Positions 49,343-57,434 of a stretch of DNA of 64,000 nucleotides are shown here, piece by piece. Position 1 is the stretch's first letter; each line of letters opens with the position of its first letter. The notes under the pieces were generated by a model. That model worked only from the letters and a program-made list of their open reading frames with translations, did no database searches and had not been told where the DNA came from. This stretch comes from an uncultured Eubacteriales bacterium (GTDB lineage: Bacteria > Bacillota > Clostridia > Lachnospirales > Lachnospiraceae), in NCBI GenBank assembly GCA_900314885.1, contig OMWY01000003.1, positions 1 to 64,000 of the forward strand. Reading direction: 5' to 3'. The position numbers and the translations under genes were made by a program.

Positions 49343-50413
49343 TCATGAAGCCTGTTCCATCCGCATCAGCTTCGCAGTCTGGTCGCTCGTTACGAGGTTA
49401 TCAATAATCTCATCAAGGTCACCATTCATAACCGCGTCTATATTGTGGGTTGTGAACTTTATTCTGTGATCGGTGACCCGCCCCTGTGGGAAGTTATAGG
49501 TCCTTATCTTCTCAGACCTGTCACCGGTACCGACCTGGCTCTTCCTTATCTCATCTTCCTCGCTGTGAGCCCTTTCACGTTCAAGCTCATAGAGCATGGC
49601 GCGAAGAATCTTTAGGGCCTTGTCCTTGTTCTTAAGCTGGGATTTCTCGTCCTGGCAGGAAATTACGATACCGGTAGGAATATGGGTAAGCCTTACTGCC
49701 GAATCGGTCGTATTTACGCACTGACCACCATTTCCCGAAGCCCTGAATACATCAAACTTAACATCATTCATATCGATGTCAACGTCCACCTCTTCAGCCT
49801 CCGGCATAATTGCTACAGTAGCGGTACTCGTATGGATCCTTCCACCTGACTCAGTTACCGGAATCCTCTGAACACGGTGAACACCGCCCTCATACTTGAG
49901 CCTCGAATACGCGCCCCGGCCAATAACCATAAAAGTAATTTCCTTAAAACCGCCTATACCGTTTTCATTGGAATTCATGGTATCTATCTTCCAGTTGTTC
50001 TTCTCGGCAAATCTCGTATACATTCTAAAGAGGTCTCCCGCGAAGAGGGCAGCCTCATCACCACCCGCTCCGGCTCTAATCTCAACTATAACATTCTTCT
50101 CATCATTAGGGTCCTTAGGAAGCAGAAGAAGCTTTATATCATTTTCAAGCTCGGGAGCCTTTGACTTCGCCTCTGATAATTCCTCCTTCGCTAACTCCTT
50201 TAATTCAGGATCGGATTCATTATCAATAAGAGCGAGACAGTCATTAATCTGCTTCTCATTTTCCTTATATTCCCTGTATTTCATGACGATTGGTTCAAGC
50301 TCGGACTGTTCCTTCATTAAGCCTGTAAGCCTGTCCCCGCTAAGCTCCCCGCTTGCCATCTCGTCCATAATTTCATCATAGCGTCCAGAAAGATTATCGA
50401 TATTTTCAAACAT
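49343..50413 (-). CDS. prfA: Peptide chain release factor 1
   Basis: 356 residues from the ATG at 50413 (AAAGGAAAA upstream; the start at 50443 would add ten residues and overlap prmC). The [22 protein letters not shown] segment has the GGQ peptidyl-hydrolysis motif, whose Gln PrmC methylates. Recognises UAA/UAG, directly relevant to the amber codon seen at 35519. Adjacent to prmC. Confidence 0.96.
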   Translation of the reverse strand: MFENIDNLSGRYDEIMDEMASGELSGDRLTGLMKEQSELEPIVMKYREYKENEKQINDCLALIDNESDPELKELAKEELSEAKSKAPELENDIKLLLLPKDPNDEKNVIVEIRAGAGGDEAALFAGDLFRMYTRFAEKNNWKIDTMNSNENGIGGFKEITFMVIGRGAYSRLKYEGGVHRVQRIPVTESGGRIHTSTATVAIMPEAEEVDVDIDMNDVKFDVFRASGNGGQCVNTTDSAVRLTHIPTGIVISCQDEKSQLKNKDKALKILRAMLYELERERAHSEEDEIRKSQVGTGDRSEKIRTYNFPQGRVTDHRIKFTTHNIDAVMNGDLDEIIDNLVTSDQTAKLMRMEQAS

Positions 50414-50424
50414 ATTTTTTCCTT

Positions 50425-51273
50425 TCAGAGAAATGTACCGCACACAACGCGGTCATTTTCACCTAAATCCTTAATCACCTTAATATCGTCAAATCCTTCA
50501 TGCGCTAATATCTGTGAAACAGCATCTGCCTCATCATATCCGATTTCATAGAAAATCCTCCCATTCCTTCGCAAATGGTCCGACAGCTTCTCACTAATTT
50601 TCCTGTAAAAATATAATCCATCATCACTCCCGTCAAGAGCGAGCAAAGGCTCATGATCCTTTACCTCAGGGGCAAGAGTAGAAATTACAGAGCTCTTGAT
50701 ATACGGCGGATTAGAAACTATTATATCAAATTTGCCATCTATATTATCAAATAAATCACTAAGAATAAAATTAATTTTTACGTCATTTTTTTCGGCATTC
50801 CTTTTAGCTATAGAAAGCGCCTTTCCGGAAATATCCGATGCCGTAACGCTTGCGGGTTTTCCAAGCTTCGCGAGAGCTATGGCAATACACCCGCTCCCTG
50901 TACATAGGTCTAAGATGCTTTTCCCCGAGGCCTCCTTAAGGACCTCCTCAATCATTGTCTCGGTATCCTGCTCAGGAATCAGAACATTTTCATCGACATA
51001 AAAGGGAAGACCACAAAAGTACACCTCATTAACAATATAGGCGAGCGGTACATGGCTCGCCCGCCTGTTAACTAATTCATTATATTTTTCTTCTATTTCA
51101 GAGAATGACAATCCATTTACGGAAATATTATCATCATCGCGACAGAGAAAGAAGTCAGCGTGAGAAAGCCCGGTGATGTGCTCTATAAGTAGCCAGGCAT
51201 CTATTTTATAATCATCGTCGCCTGACTTCTGTAATATATTTTCTCCATTCTTTACCAGTTCATGAAGCGTCAT
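50425..51273 (-). CDS. prmC: Release factor glutamine methyltransferase
   Basis: 282 residues. N-terminal helical domain, then a SAM-binding Rossmann fold with [19 protein letters not shown] and the NPPY motif ([12 protein letters not shown]) that docks the glutamine. Modifies the GGQ of PrfA/PrfB. The ATG overlaps the DUF1385 stop by 4 bp. Confidence 0.96.
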   Translation of the reverse strand: MTLHELVKNGENILQKSGDDDYKIDAWLLIEHITGLSHADFFLCRDDDNISVNGLSFSEIEEKYNELVNRRASHVPLAYIVNEVYFCGLPFYVDENVLIPEQDTETMIEEVLKEASGKSILDLCTGSGCIAIALAKLGKPASVTASDISGKALSIAKRNAEKNDVKINFILSDLFDNIDGKFDIIVSNPPYIKSSVISTLAPEVKDHEPLLALDGSDDGLYFYRKISEKLSDHLRRNGRIFYEIGYDEADAVSQILAHEGFDDIKVIKDLGENDRVVCGTFL

Positions 51274-52577
51274 TTAATCCCACCGTTTTTCTTGATTTCA
51301 TCAGCGTTCTTGCTGTTAAAGAATCTGTCAAGGGCATTTAAAATCTCATCGTCATCTTCCACCACCGGCTCAGCCATAGTAGGCCTCTTAACAGGAGCCT
51401 TACGGCGTCTGTCGGCTGCAGCCGCGCTGGTTGCGTGTTTTACCGCGTGACCACTGTCAGACCTTACGACATTATCATCCAAAAGCTTCGCCACATCAAA
51501 GCCATGCCAGAGGGCATCATCAAGCTCATTTCTCTCGGGAGCCTTTGAAGCGATCTCAGGCTTGCCACCTTCTGCGCCGGTCAGACCGGATTTTTCGACA
51601 GCCGTAACAGCTCTTGTGGCTGCGGCTTTCTTAGCTTTCTGAGTCTTCTTAGCCTTAGCCTTTACCGCAGTCTCAGAAGGCGTATCCGCTAAAAATGCCT
51701 TCCAGTCAAATACGGCTTCCACACTCTTAATCCCGACAAGTATCATATCATCGTCAGGTTCCTTCGTGGTAAGACCCTGAAGCCACAGGCCCGGCTCAGC
51801 GAGAGCGAGAATAACCTTATTCTCACTTCTTCCCGCTACTCTTATAAACTCGTATACAATTCCCGCTATAACAGGTACAAGTAAAAGCCTGATTACGAGG
51901 CGAAGAACGCCATTATCAACCCTTATGAACATGAATAAAATGATGGACAGAACGACAACATAGAGCAAAAAGCTCGTACCGCATCTCCTGTGCCGTCTGG
52001 TCTGATTTTTGACGTTCGCTACGGTGAGTGGCAGGCCATTTTCTATGCAGTTTATACACTTATGCTCTGCCCCATGATACATATAGGTCCGCTTTATATC
52101 TTCAACCTTCGATATAGCTACCATATAGCCGATGAGAACAGCAAGTCTGATTACGCCTTCTATAACCGTAAGCCAGATATCGCTTGTAATAATCCTGCCG
52201 AACAATCTTGAGAGTAAAAATGGAACTATCATAAAAAGAAATACAGCAAAAGCAAGTGAAAGCGCTACGACGGCAGCCGTCATCGCGTTATCACCCTTTG
52301 TGCTCTTTTCTTTATCCTTCTCGTCTGTCTCATCATCATAAAACGATGACGAAAAATTAAGTGCCTTGATTCCTATATATAAAGACTCGATAAATACCAC
52401 GATTCCGCGGATAAACGGTATCCTAAAAAAAGCGTTCTTCTCAGTTGCGCTGTGAAAATTATCGGTCTTGACTTCTATCTCTTTGTCAGGTTTTCTGACT
52501 GCCACGGCGTATTTGTCACCATTTCGCATCATGACGCCTTCTATGACAGCCTGTCCCCCTATGCCGGAATATCTCAT
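51270..52577 (-). CDS. DUF1385 (YqhQ-like) membrane protein
   Basis: 435 residues. The N-terminal GGQAVIEGVMMRNGDKYAVAVRK is the DUF1385 hallmark. Membrane segments lie about 110-140, 150-170 and 210-250; the MYHGAEHKCINCIENGLPLTVANVKNQTRRHRRCGTSFLL block is also characteristic. The C-terminal about 120 residues are an Ala/Lys-rich charged extension not typical of the core family. Function unknown, but the gene is routinely linked to rpmE, prmC and prfA in firmicutes. Confidence 0.88.
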   Translation of the reverse strand: MRYSGIGGQAVIEGVMMRNGDKYAVAVRKPDKEIEVKTDNFHSATEKNAFFRIPFIRGIVVFIESLYIGIKALNFSSSFYDDETDEKDKEKSTKGDNAMTAAVVALSLAFAVFLFMIVPFLLSRLFGRIITSDIWLTVIEGVIRLAVLIGYMVAISKVEDIKRTYMYHGAEHKCINCIENGLPLTVANVKNQTRRHRRCGTSFLLYVVVLSIILFMFIRVDNGVLRLVIRLLLVPVIAGIVYEFIRVAGRSENKVILALAEPGLWLQGLTTKEPDDDMILVGIKSVEAVFDWKAFLADTPSETAVKAKAKKTQKAKKAAATRAVTAVEKSGLTGAEGGKPEIASKAPERNELDDALWHGFDVAKLLDDNVVRSDSGHAVKHATSAAAADRRRKAPVKRPTMAEPVVEDDDEILNALDRFFNSKNADEIKKNGGIK

Positions 52578-52598
52578 TACTTATGCTCCCGTTTTTTC

Positions 52599-52630
52599 TA
52601 AAAAAGCAGGTTGAGATGACTCAACCTGCC
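52599..52630 (-). terminator. Intrinsic terminator after rpmE
   Basis: Minus strand GCAGGTTGAG (52629-52620) pairs with CTCAACCTGC (52615-52606), followed by TTTTTTAG. 24 nt after the rpmE stop and 22 nt before DUF1385, so it may act as an attenuator. Confidence 0.9.
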
Positions 52631-52653
52631 TCTGTAATCTGAGACTGAAAGAA

Positions 52654-52860
52654 TCAGTCCTTCTTAAGGCCGTACTTCTTATTGAACTTATCAATAGCTC
52701 CGCGAGCTGAAGCTGCCTTCTGCTGGCCAGTGTAGAATGGATGGCACTTAGAGCATACATCTACGTGCATTTCTTTCTTGGTTGAGCCTACGGTAAATGT
52801 ATTGCCGCAGTTGCAGGTTACCTTGCACTCATAATAAGCCGGATGAATTCCTTCTTTCAT
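52654..52860 (-). CDS. rpmE: 50S ribosomal protein L31, zinc-binding type
   Basis: 68 residues from the ATG at 52860 (CAGGAAGGTG upstream; the frame extends to 52935 without a site). Starts [22 protein letters not shown]. Four Cys in CxC...CxxC ([14 protein letters not shown]) mark the zinc-containing form rather than the Zn-independent paralog. Confidence 0.96.
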   Translation of the reverse strand: MKEGIHPAYYECKVTCNCGNTFTVGSTKKEMHVDVCSKCHPFYTGQQKAASARGAIDKFNKKYGLKKD

Positions 52861-52988
52861 AATAACACCTTCCTGTTCTTGTTTGGTTGGATTTTGCCAA
52901 CCGGGTTTATTCGTACCTATTGCGCAAAAGCGCACACAACGATAGCTATTATACCATAGTTAATCGCAAAATGCAACTAAAAATTACA

Positions 52989-53143
52989 GTAACTGTTCAG
53001 CACCCCAATTCGCAGTTTCTTCGAAACTGCTCATGTGGAGCTTCAGAGGGGGCTAAGCCCCCTCTCCAGACATATATATCCATCAATTATGGGGATGCAA
53101 GCATCCCAAATTGATGAAATTTATATGTCTGCTGAATAGTTAC
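52989..53143. repeat. 155-bp nested-hairpin element with 14-bp terminal inverted repeats
   Basis: Ends GTAACTGTTCAGCA (52989-53002) and TGCTGAATAGTTAC (53130-53143) are inverted repeats with one G-U mismatch. Inside: GCAGTTTC/GAAACTGC (53012-53030), AGAGGGGGC/GCCCCCTCT (53045-53065), CAGACATATA/TATATGTCTG (53067-53131) enclosing CATCAATT...GGGATGC-AA-GCATCCC...AATTGATG (53081-53116). It fills the rpmE-clpX gap and ends 3 bp from the clpX stop. MITE-like by shape; it may serve as the clpX 3' end. Confidence 0.65.
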
Positions 53144-53146
53144 AAA

Positions 53147-54697
53147 TTACATAGGATTCTGTTTTTGTATTCTGAACGGCTCGCTACGCATTTCAATAAG
53201 AGGTGAGCCCTTGCCGTTAACGTAATCGCCGGTTATGGTAACCCTACCTATATTGTCATCCTTAGGAATCTCATACATGATATCAAGCATGAATTCCTCT
53301 ATGATAGCTCTTAATGCCCTGGCGCCGGTCTTCTTCTCGAGAGCCTTCTTCGCTATGGCCCGCTTTGCGTCATCATCGAAGGCAAGATCGACCTCATCGA
53401 GCGCAAGGAGCCTCTGATACTGGCGTAAAATGGCGTTCTTAGGCTCCGACAGAATCTGCATAAGCATCTCTTCAGTAAGACCATCAAGGGCAAATACTAT
53501 AGGAAGACGGCCTAAGAACTCAGGAATCATGCCATATTCGCGAAGATCCTCGGTAGTAACCTTATGTAAAATATTAGGATCGTTATCATACTTATCCTTA
53601 AGGTCCGAAGTGAAGCCAATTCCCGACTGCTTGTTAAGTCTCTTCTTGATTATCTCAGGCAGGTCAGGAAAAGCGCCACCGCAGATAAATAGGATATTAG
53701 ACGTATTCATGGTCGTCATAGGCACCATGGCGTTCTTACTCGTAGAGCCGACAGGAACCTCAACGTCAGCGCCCTCAAGAAGCTTAAGAAGGCCCTGCTG
53801 GACAGCCTCACCGCTCACATCACGACTGTTTGAATTGCGCTTCTTAGCTATCTTATCTATCTCGTCTATAAATACAATGCCATTTTCGGCTTCTTTTACA
53901 TCATTATCGGCGGCCGCAAGTAGCTTACTTAAGACGCTTTCGACATCGTCACCTATATAGCCCGCCTCAGTCAGAGTTGTCGCGTCGGTTATAGCAAGAG
54001 GAACCTGAAGGAGCTTGGCGAGAGTCTTAACGAGATATGTCTTGCCGGATCCCGTAGGCCCTATCATTAGCATATTTGACTTCTCTATCTCTATATCTCC
54101 GTTCTTCTCAGCTTCAATCCTCTTGTAGTGGTTATATACAGCGACAGCGATTTCCTTCTTAGCGTGTTCCTGCCCTACCACGTACTCATCGAGCTTAGCC
54201 TTAATGATATGAGGCGCCGGAAGATTATTAAAGTCAAGAGCCGGCTTCTTCTTTTTCTTCTTTTTATTAGGCTTTATATTCGGCTGCATGAATTCAGGCA
54301 TAAAGCCAAATGGCATGAAGCCACCGAAGCCCTGATTATTGTTCTTATTTTCCTCATCATTTTCTTCATCGGACTCAACTACATCAGGGTTTGTATCCGT
54401 CGATGGAACATTGTTTCCTTCAATGTCCGCATCCTCTACGTCCTCACCTGATTTGCCCTTGGAACCGGCCTGTCCATTGTTGCTTCCATTTCCTGAAAAC
54501 GGTCCCTGGCCGTTAAAGCCAAAAGGCCCCGGAAATGGTGAATTCGCTATGGTGTCAAGTGATTTCTGCATACAGTCAGTGCAGATATTAAGCCCCGGAG
54601 CCAGGCGGATAAGCTTTCCGACCTCGCTTGACGGTCTGTGGCACATACTGCAGTACTGCTCTTCATTATTGTTTGAATTGTTATTATTGTCTGCCAT
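53147..54697 (-). CDS. clpX: ATP-dependent Clp protease ATP-binding subunit ClpX, with long linker
   Basis: 516 residues, about 90-100 more than usual. Zinc-binding domain (YCSMCHRPSSEV...NICTDCM), then an unusually long, Asn/Gly/acid-rich linker (about 55-150), then a complete AAA+ module: MLIGPTGSGKTYLVKTLA (Walker A), GIVFIDEIDKIAKK (Walker B), the GxVG-type pore loop region, GLLKLLEGADV, PEFLGRLPIVFALDGL and KTGARALRAIIEE. Unfolds substrates for ClpP. A separate clpP is not in the window. Confidence 0.96.
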   Translation of the reverse strand: MADNNNNSNNNEEQYCSMCHRPSSEVGKLIRLAPGLNICTDCMQKSLDTIANSPFPGPFGFNGQGPFSGNGSNNGQAGSKGKSGEDVEDADIEGNNVPSTDTNPDVVESDEENDEENKNNNQGFGGFMPFGFMPEFMQPNIKPNKKKKKKKPALDFNNLPAPHIIKAKLDEYVVGQEHAKKEIAVAVYNHYKRIEAEKNGDIEIEKSNMLMIGPTGSGKTYLVKTLAKLLQVPLAITDATTLTEAGYIGDDVESVLSKLLAAADNDVKEAENGIVFIDEIDKIAKKRNSNSRDVSGEAVQQGLLKLLEGADVEVPVGSTSKNAMVPMTTMNTSNILFICGGAFPDLPEIIKKRLNKQSGIGFTSDLKDKYDNDPNILHKVTTEDLREYGMIPEFLGRLPIVFALDGLTEEMLMQILSEPKNAILRQYQRLLALDEVDLAFDDDAKRAIAKKALEKKTGARALRAIIEEFMLDIMYEIPKDDNIGRVTITGDYVNGKGSPLIEMRSEPFRIQKQNPM

Positions 54698-54716
54698 AAA
54701 TATTTTCCTTTTTATA

Positions 54717-55376
54717 TTAATCTGAATCCCTGAGAGCGGCTTTCGCTAATCTGTCCGCTTCCTCGTTATATTTTACACCCGAATGGCCCTTAACGCTAAT
54801 AAAAGTTATGTTAATATTTTCCTTTGCCTTATCCACGTAATCACGGTAATTTTGCGTTCCCGTGAGGTTAGCCTTCCATAGCCTCATCGGCCACGCCGCA
54901 ACGCCTTCGTAGTCATGGTAAATGGTAAGCTTATTATAACCATTTTCTAAAGCGTATGCAATAGCCATTTCGGAAGCCTTTATTTCCCCGGCCACATTTC
55001 TCATCTTAGCAAGCTCCGCGTCATCGGTTTTCTTGCTGAGTCTATCGATTACGTTGTCATTATAAATCATGACCGCTCCGCTTCCAAATACCGTGCCGCC
55101 GAAGTAGCTTCCATCTACGTAAGCCTCGAGACCCTTTTCTTTCTTTGTAAAGGCGGGCTCTTCCGAAATGCAGATAGGCTTTAAGGTTCTTTCACCGGCA
55201 GGCTTCTCACTCTCGGGAGCCTTCCCTATATTTATGAAGTCGCGTGCCTCCGCTTCTGTTGGAAAGCTCTTATACTGGGCTCCCGAGAAGCCGTCAACCT
55301 GAGCCTTGCAGTCAGCCCAGGTTGTGAAAATGCCTGTCTTCCTGCCTTTTCTTACAGCGTAATATTTTTTCGTCAA
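54717..55376 (-). CDS. rnhA: Ribonuclease H1 with N-terminal viroplasmin/HBD domain
   Basis: 219 residues. N-terminal hybrid-binding domain ([46 protein letters not shown]), linker, then the RNase H fold with catalytic acids in [21 protein letters not shown] (Glu), IYHDYEG (Asp) and [11 protein letters not shown]. Removes RNA from RNA-DNA hybrids. The ATG overlaps the dnaJ stop by 4 bp, so it shares the CIRCE-controlled promoter. Confidence 0.95.
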   Translation of the reverse strand: MTKKYYAVRKGRKTGIFTTWADCKAQVDGFSGAQYKSFPTEAEARDFINIGKAPESEKPAGERTLKPICISEEPAFTKKEKGLEAYVDGSYFGGTVFGSGAVMIYNDNVIDRLSKKTDDAELAKMRNVAGEIKASEMAIAYALENGYNKLTIYHDYEGVAAWPMRLWKANLTGTQNYRDYVDKAKENINITFISVKGHSGVKYNEEADRLAKAALRDSD

Positions 55377-56350
55377 TCTGCCATAGCCCTTTCGTAAGCT
55401 TTTAGTTTATCGGCCGCATCCCTTGAAAGGTGGGTCGGAACCGATATCTCAACCGTAAGATACATATCGCCCTTCTCAGAAGGATTCTTCATAGACGGGG
55501 CTCCCTTGCCGCGAAGTCTGATTTTCGTACCCGACTGCATGCCCGGCTTAATCTTAGTCATTACATCACCATACGGGGTCTCAGCCCTTGCCTCTCCTCC
55601 GAATACAGCTGTGGTATATGGAACCATAAGCTTTCCGTATATGTCCATGCCCTCTTGCGTAAATCTCTCGTCAGGCAGAACATTCACAAGAAGGTACAAG
55701 TCTCCGTTCTCGCCTCCATTAAGGCCCGGGCCGCCCTTGCCGCGAAGTCTTATCTTCTTACCGCTTTCTATGCCCGCAGGGATCTTAACCGTCAGAGCTT
55801 CGCTGTTACCTCTCTCATCGCGGATATTTATGGTCTTAGAGCATCCATGAAATGCCTCGTCAAAGGTCACAGTAATAGAGCTCTCTGCATCATTCCCCTT
55901 CTCTGCCGCAGTCTGCCCCCGGTTAAAGAAGCTGTCATTATGGAAGAAGTCTGAGCCACCGTTTCCACCGCCGAAGCCACCGAACATATTTCTTAATATA
56001 TCGTTGATGTCTCCGCCGTTAAATCCGTTCGAGCTGTAAGAGTAGTTTCCGTTTCCTCCATCAGAAGTGAAATGAAATGAGAACGGTCCTCCGTTTGCTC
56101 CGTTAAAATGCATACCGGCTCCGTTTGTATCGTCGAAGCCGAATGTATCGTAGGCCTGCTTCTTCTTAGGATTGCTAAGCGTCTCATAGGCTTCCGCTGC
56201 TTCGGCGAACCTTGCCGCCGCTTCCTTATTGCCCTTGTTGGTATCAGGGTGATACTTCTTAGCGAGCTTGTGATAGGCCCGCTTTATCTGCTCAGGCGTA
56301 GCATCACGGCTTACGCCGAGCACTTCGTAGTAATCTCTTTTAGATGCCAT
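55373..56350 (-). CDS. DnaJ/CbpA-type J-domain co-chaperone (no zinc finger)
   Basis: 325 residues. J-domain with KYHPDTNKG (HPD), then a Gly/Phe/Asn-rich region (about 75-150) and two DnaJ C-terminal beta-barrels ([51 protein letters not shown]). The CxxCxGxG zinc repeats of classical DnaJ are absent, so it is a type II/CbpA co-chaperone. Promoter overlapped by CIRCE. Confidence 0.93.
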   Translation of the reverse strand: MASKRDYYEVLGVSRDATPEQIKRAYHKLAKKYHPDTNKGNKEAAARFAEAAEAYETLSNPKKKQAYDTFGFDDTNGAGMHFNGANGGPFSFHFTSDGGNGNYSYSSNGFNGGDINDILRNMFGGFGGGNGGSDFFHNDSFFNRGQTAAEKGNDAESSITVTFDEAFHGCSKTINIRDERGNSEALTVKIPAGIESGKKIRLRGKGGPGLNGGENGDLYLLVNVLPDERFTQEGMDIYGKLMVPYTTAVFGGEARAETPYGDVMTKIKPGMQSGTKIRLRGKGAPSMKNPSEKGDMYLTVEISVPTHLSRDAADKLKAYERAMAD

Positions 56351-56379
56351 ATAAATCGCCTTCTTTCTCCCTAATTATC

Positions 56380-56408
56380 ATTATACACGCAAAATTAGCA
56401 CTCGTCAA
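56380..56408 (-). promoter_or_regulatory. dnaJ-rnhA promoter
   Basis: Minus strand TTGACG (56408-56403), 17-nt spacer, TATAAT (56385-56380). The -35 lies within the CIRCE element. Confidence 0.8.
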
Positions 56409-56421
56409 GAGGAAGTGCTAA
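56395..56421. promoter_or_regulatory. CIRCE operator (HrcA binding site)
   Basis: TTAGCACTC (56395-56403), 9-nt spacer, AAGTGCTAA (56413-56421). One mismatch from the consensus TTAGCACTC-N9-GAGTGCTAA. It overlaps the -35 of the dnaJ promoter, implying HrcA heat-shock repression. Confidence 0.93.
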
Positions 56422-56460
56422 CATTTTACTGTTCAGACCCAACAAATATATAAAGCAATA

Positions 56461-56488
56461 CAAAAGAGGACCGGCATTACCGGTCCTC
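56461..56488 (-). terminator. Intrinsic terminator of the sortase gene
   Basis: Minus strand GAGGACCGG (56488-56480) pairs with CCGGTCCTC (56474-56466), followed by TTTTG. Confidence 0.85.
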
Positions 56489-56513
56489 CAGCTAGGAAAT
56501 CACTATCAAAAAT

Positions 56514-57377
56514 TTACTTGTTATCAATTCTTACGCAGCTTACCACAAACCTCTTATCGGTAGTGTAGGTTTCAGCACATGTTGACAAATTCAATATCTC
56601 AGGCATATCTGAGAAATCAATATCTCCCGGACTATACACCATCGAATTCGACTTAATATAATTTAGAAGCTTCTTATACCTCGCCTCATCGGTCACATTA
56701 GCATAAGCCTCAGAACCATTTGTCGTGGTAAACCATGCAAATATACGATAGCTATTCTTGCCGTTCGGTGTATAAACATAGACATTTGCATTACCGTCAT
56801 AAATGTCTATCTTGTCATCCTTAACCTGTAAAAGTTTAGCGAACATAGAGCCATCCTTCATATTGTGGCCAAAAAGAAAGTCACTATATCCGCTAAAGTC
56901 AGGCTTGCTCTGTCCGTCAAGGAAAATACAGCCGGCTGTGCTGGACTTGCCATCAAAGGTCTTACGTAAATATTCACCCGGATAATTATCCTTTACGGCA
57001 GGATAGCTTATAGCAAGACCCGGTATATAAACCCATCCTACATAATCAGGATTTAATTTAAGAAGGGCCTCACTGTCTACCGAAAGGTATTCATCACTTT
57101 GAATATTGTCAGTGTCTCCCATCCCATCTCCCGCTTCACCGAGAGGTGTGGCATCACTTCCTATATTAATTACATCACCGCTCCCGGCACCTTCCAGGGA
57201 ATCGGTAATAAGCGCATACTGGTTAGCTAGTTCCGTGTACTCATTTTCAGCAAGTGAATAATCTCGTTCAACGCTTCGAATATATACTATCTCGCAAGCA
57301 GCAAAAACCAGGAGTAATACAATAGCGGTCTTCCTTATAACTCCCGAGTACTTTTTCAACACATTCATTATCATCAC
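56514..57377 (-). CDS. srtB: Class B sortase
   Basis: 287 residues. One N-terminal membrane anchor (TAIVLLLVFAACEIVYI), a linker with Gly/Asp-rich sequence, then the sortase beta-barrel: VGWVYIPGLAISYPAV, FLDGQSKPDFSGYSDFLFGHNMKDGSMF with the catalytic His in FGHNM, catalytic Cys in LNLSTCAET, and Arg in DKRFVVSC. Class B features include the GH-N-M and STC motifs. The gene follows the 1408-aa surface protein after a terminator-like hairpin; the pair suggests that the large protein is its substrate. Confidence 0.93.
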   Translation of the reverse strand: MMIMNVLKKYSGVIRKTAIVLLLVFAACEIVYIRSVERDYSLAENEYTELANQYALITDSLEGAGSGDVINIGSDATPLGEAGDGMGDTDNIQSDEYLSVDSEALLKLNPDYVGWVYIPGLAISYPAVKDNYPGEYLRKTFDGKSSTAGCIFLDGQSKPDFSGYSDFLFGHNMKDGSMFAKLLQVKDDKIDIYDGNANVYVYTPNGKNSYRIFAWFTTTNGSEAYANVTDEARYKKLLNYIKSNSMVYSPGDIDFSDMPEILNLSTCAETYTTDKRFVVSCVRIDNK

Positions 57378-57387
57378 AATCTTTCAG

Positions 57388-57416
57388 TAAAAGGCCAGCC
57401 GGACGGACCGGCTGGC
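57388..57416 (-). terminator. Hairpin terminator/attenuator between the surface protein and sortase genes
   Basis: Minus strand GCCAGCCGG (57416-57408) pairs with CCGGCTGGC (57402-57394), followed by CTTTTAC. The T-run is short, so partial read-through into the sortase gene (start at 57377) is likely. Confidence 0.7.
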
Positions 57417-57434
57417 AAATAAATCAACTTACTA

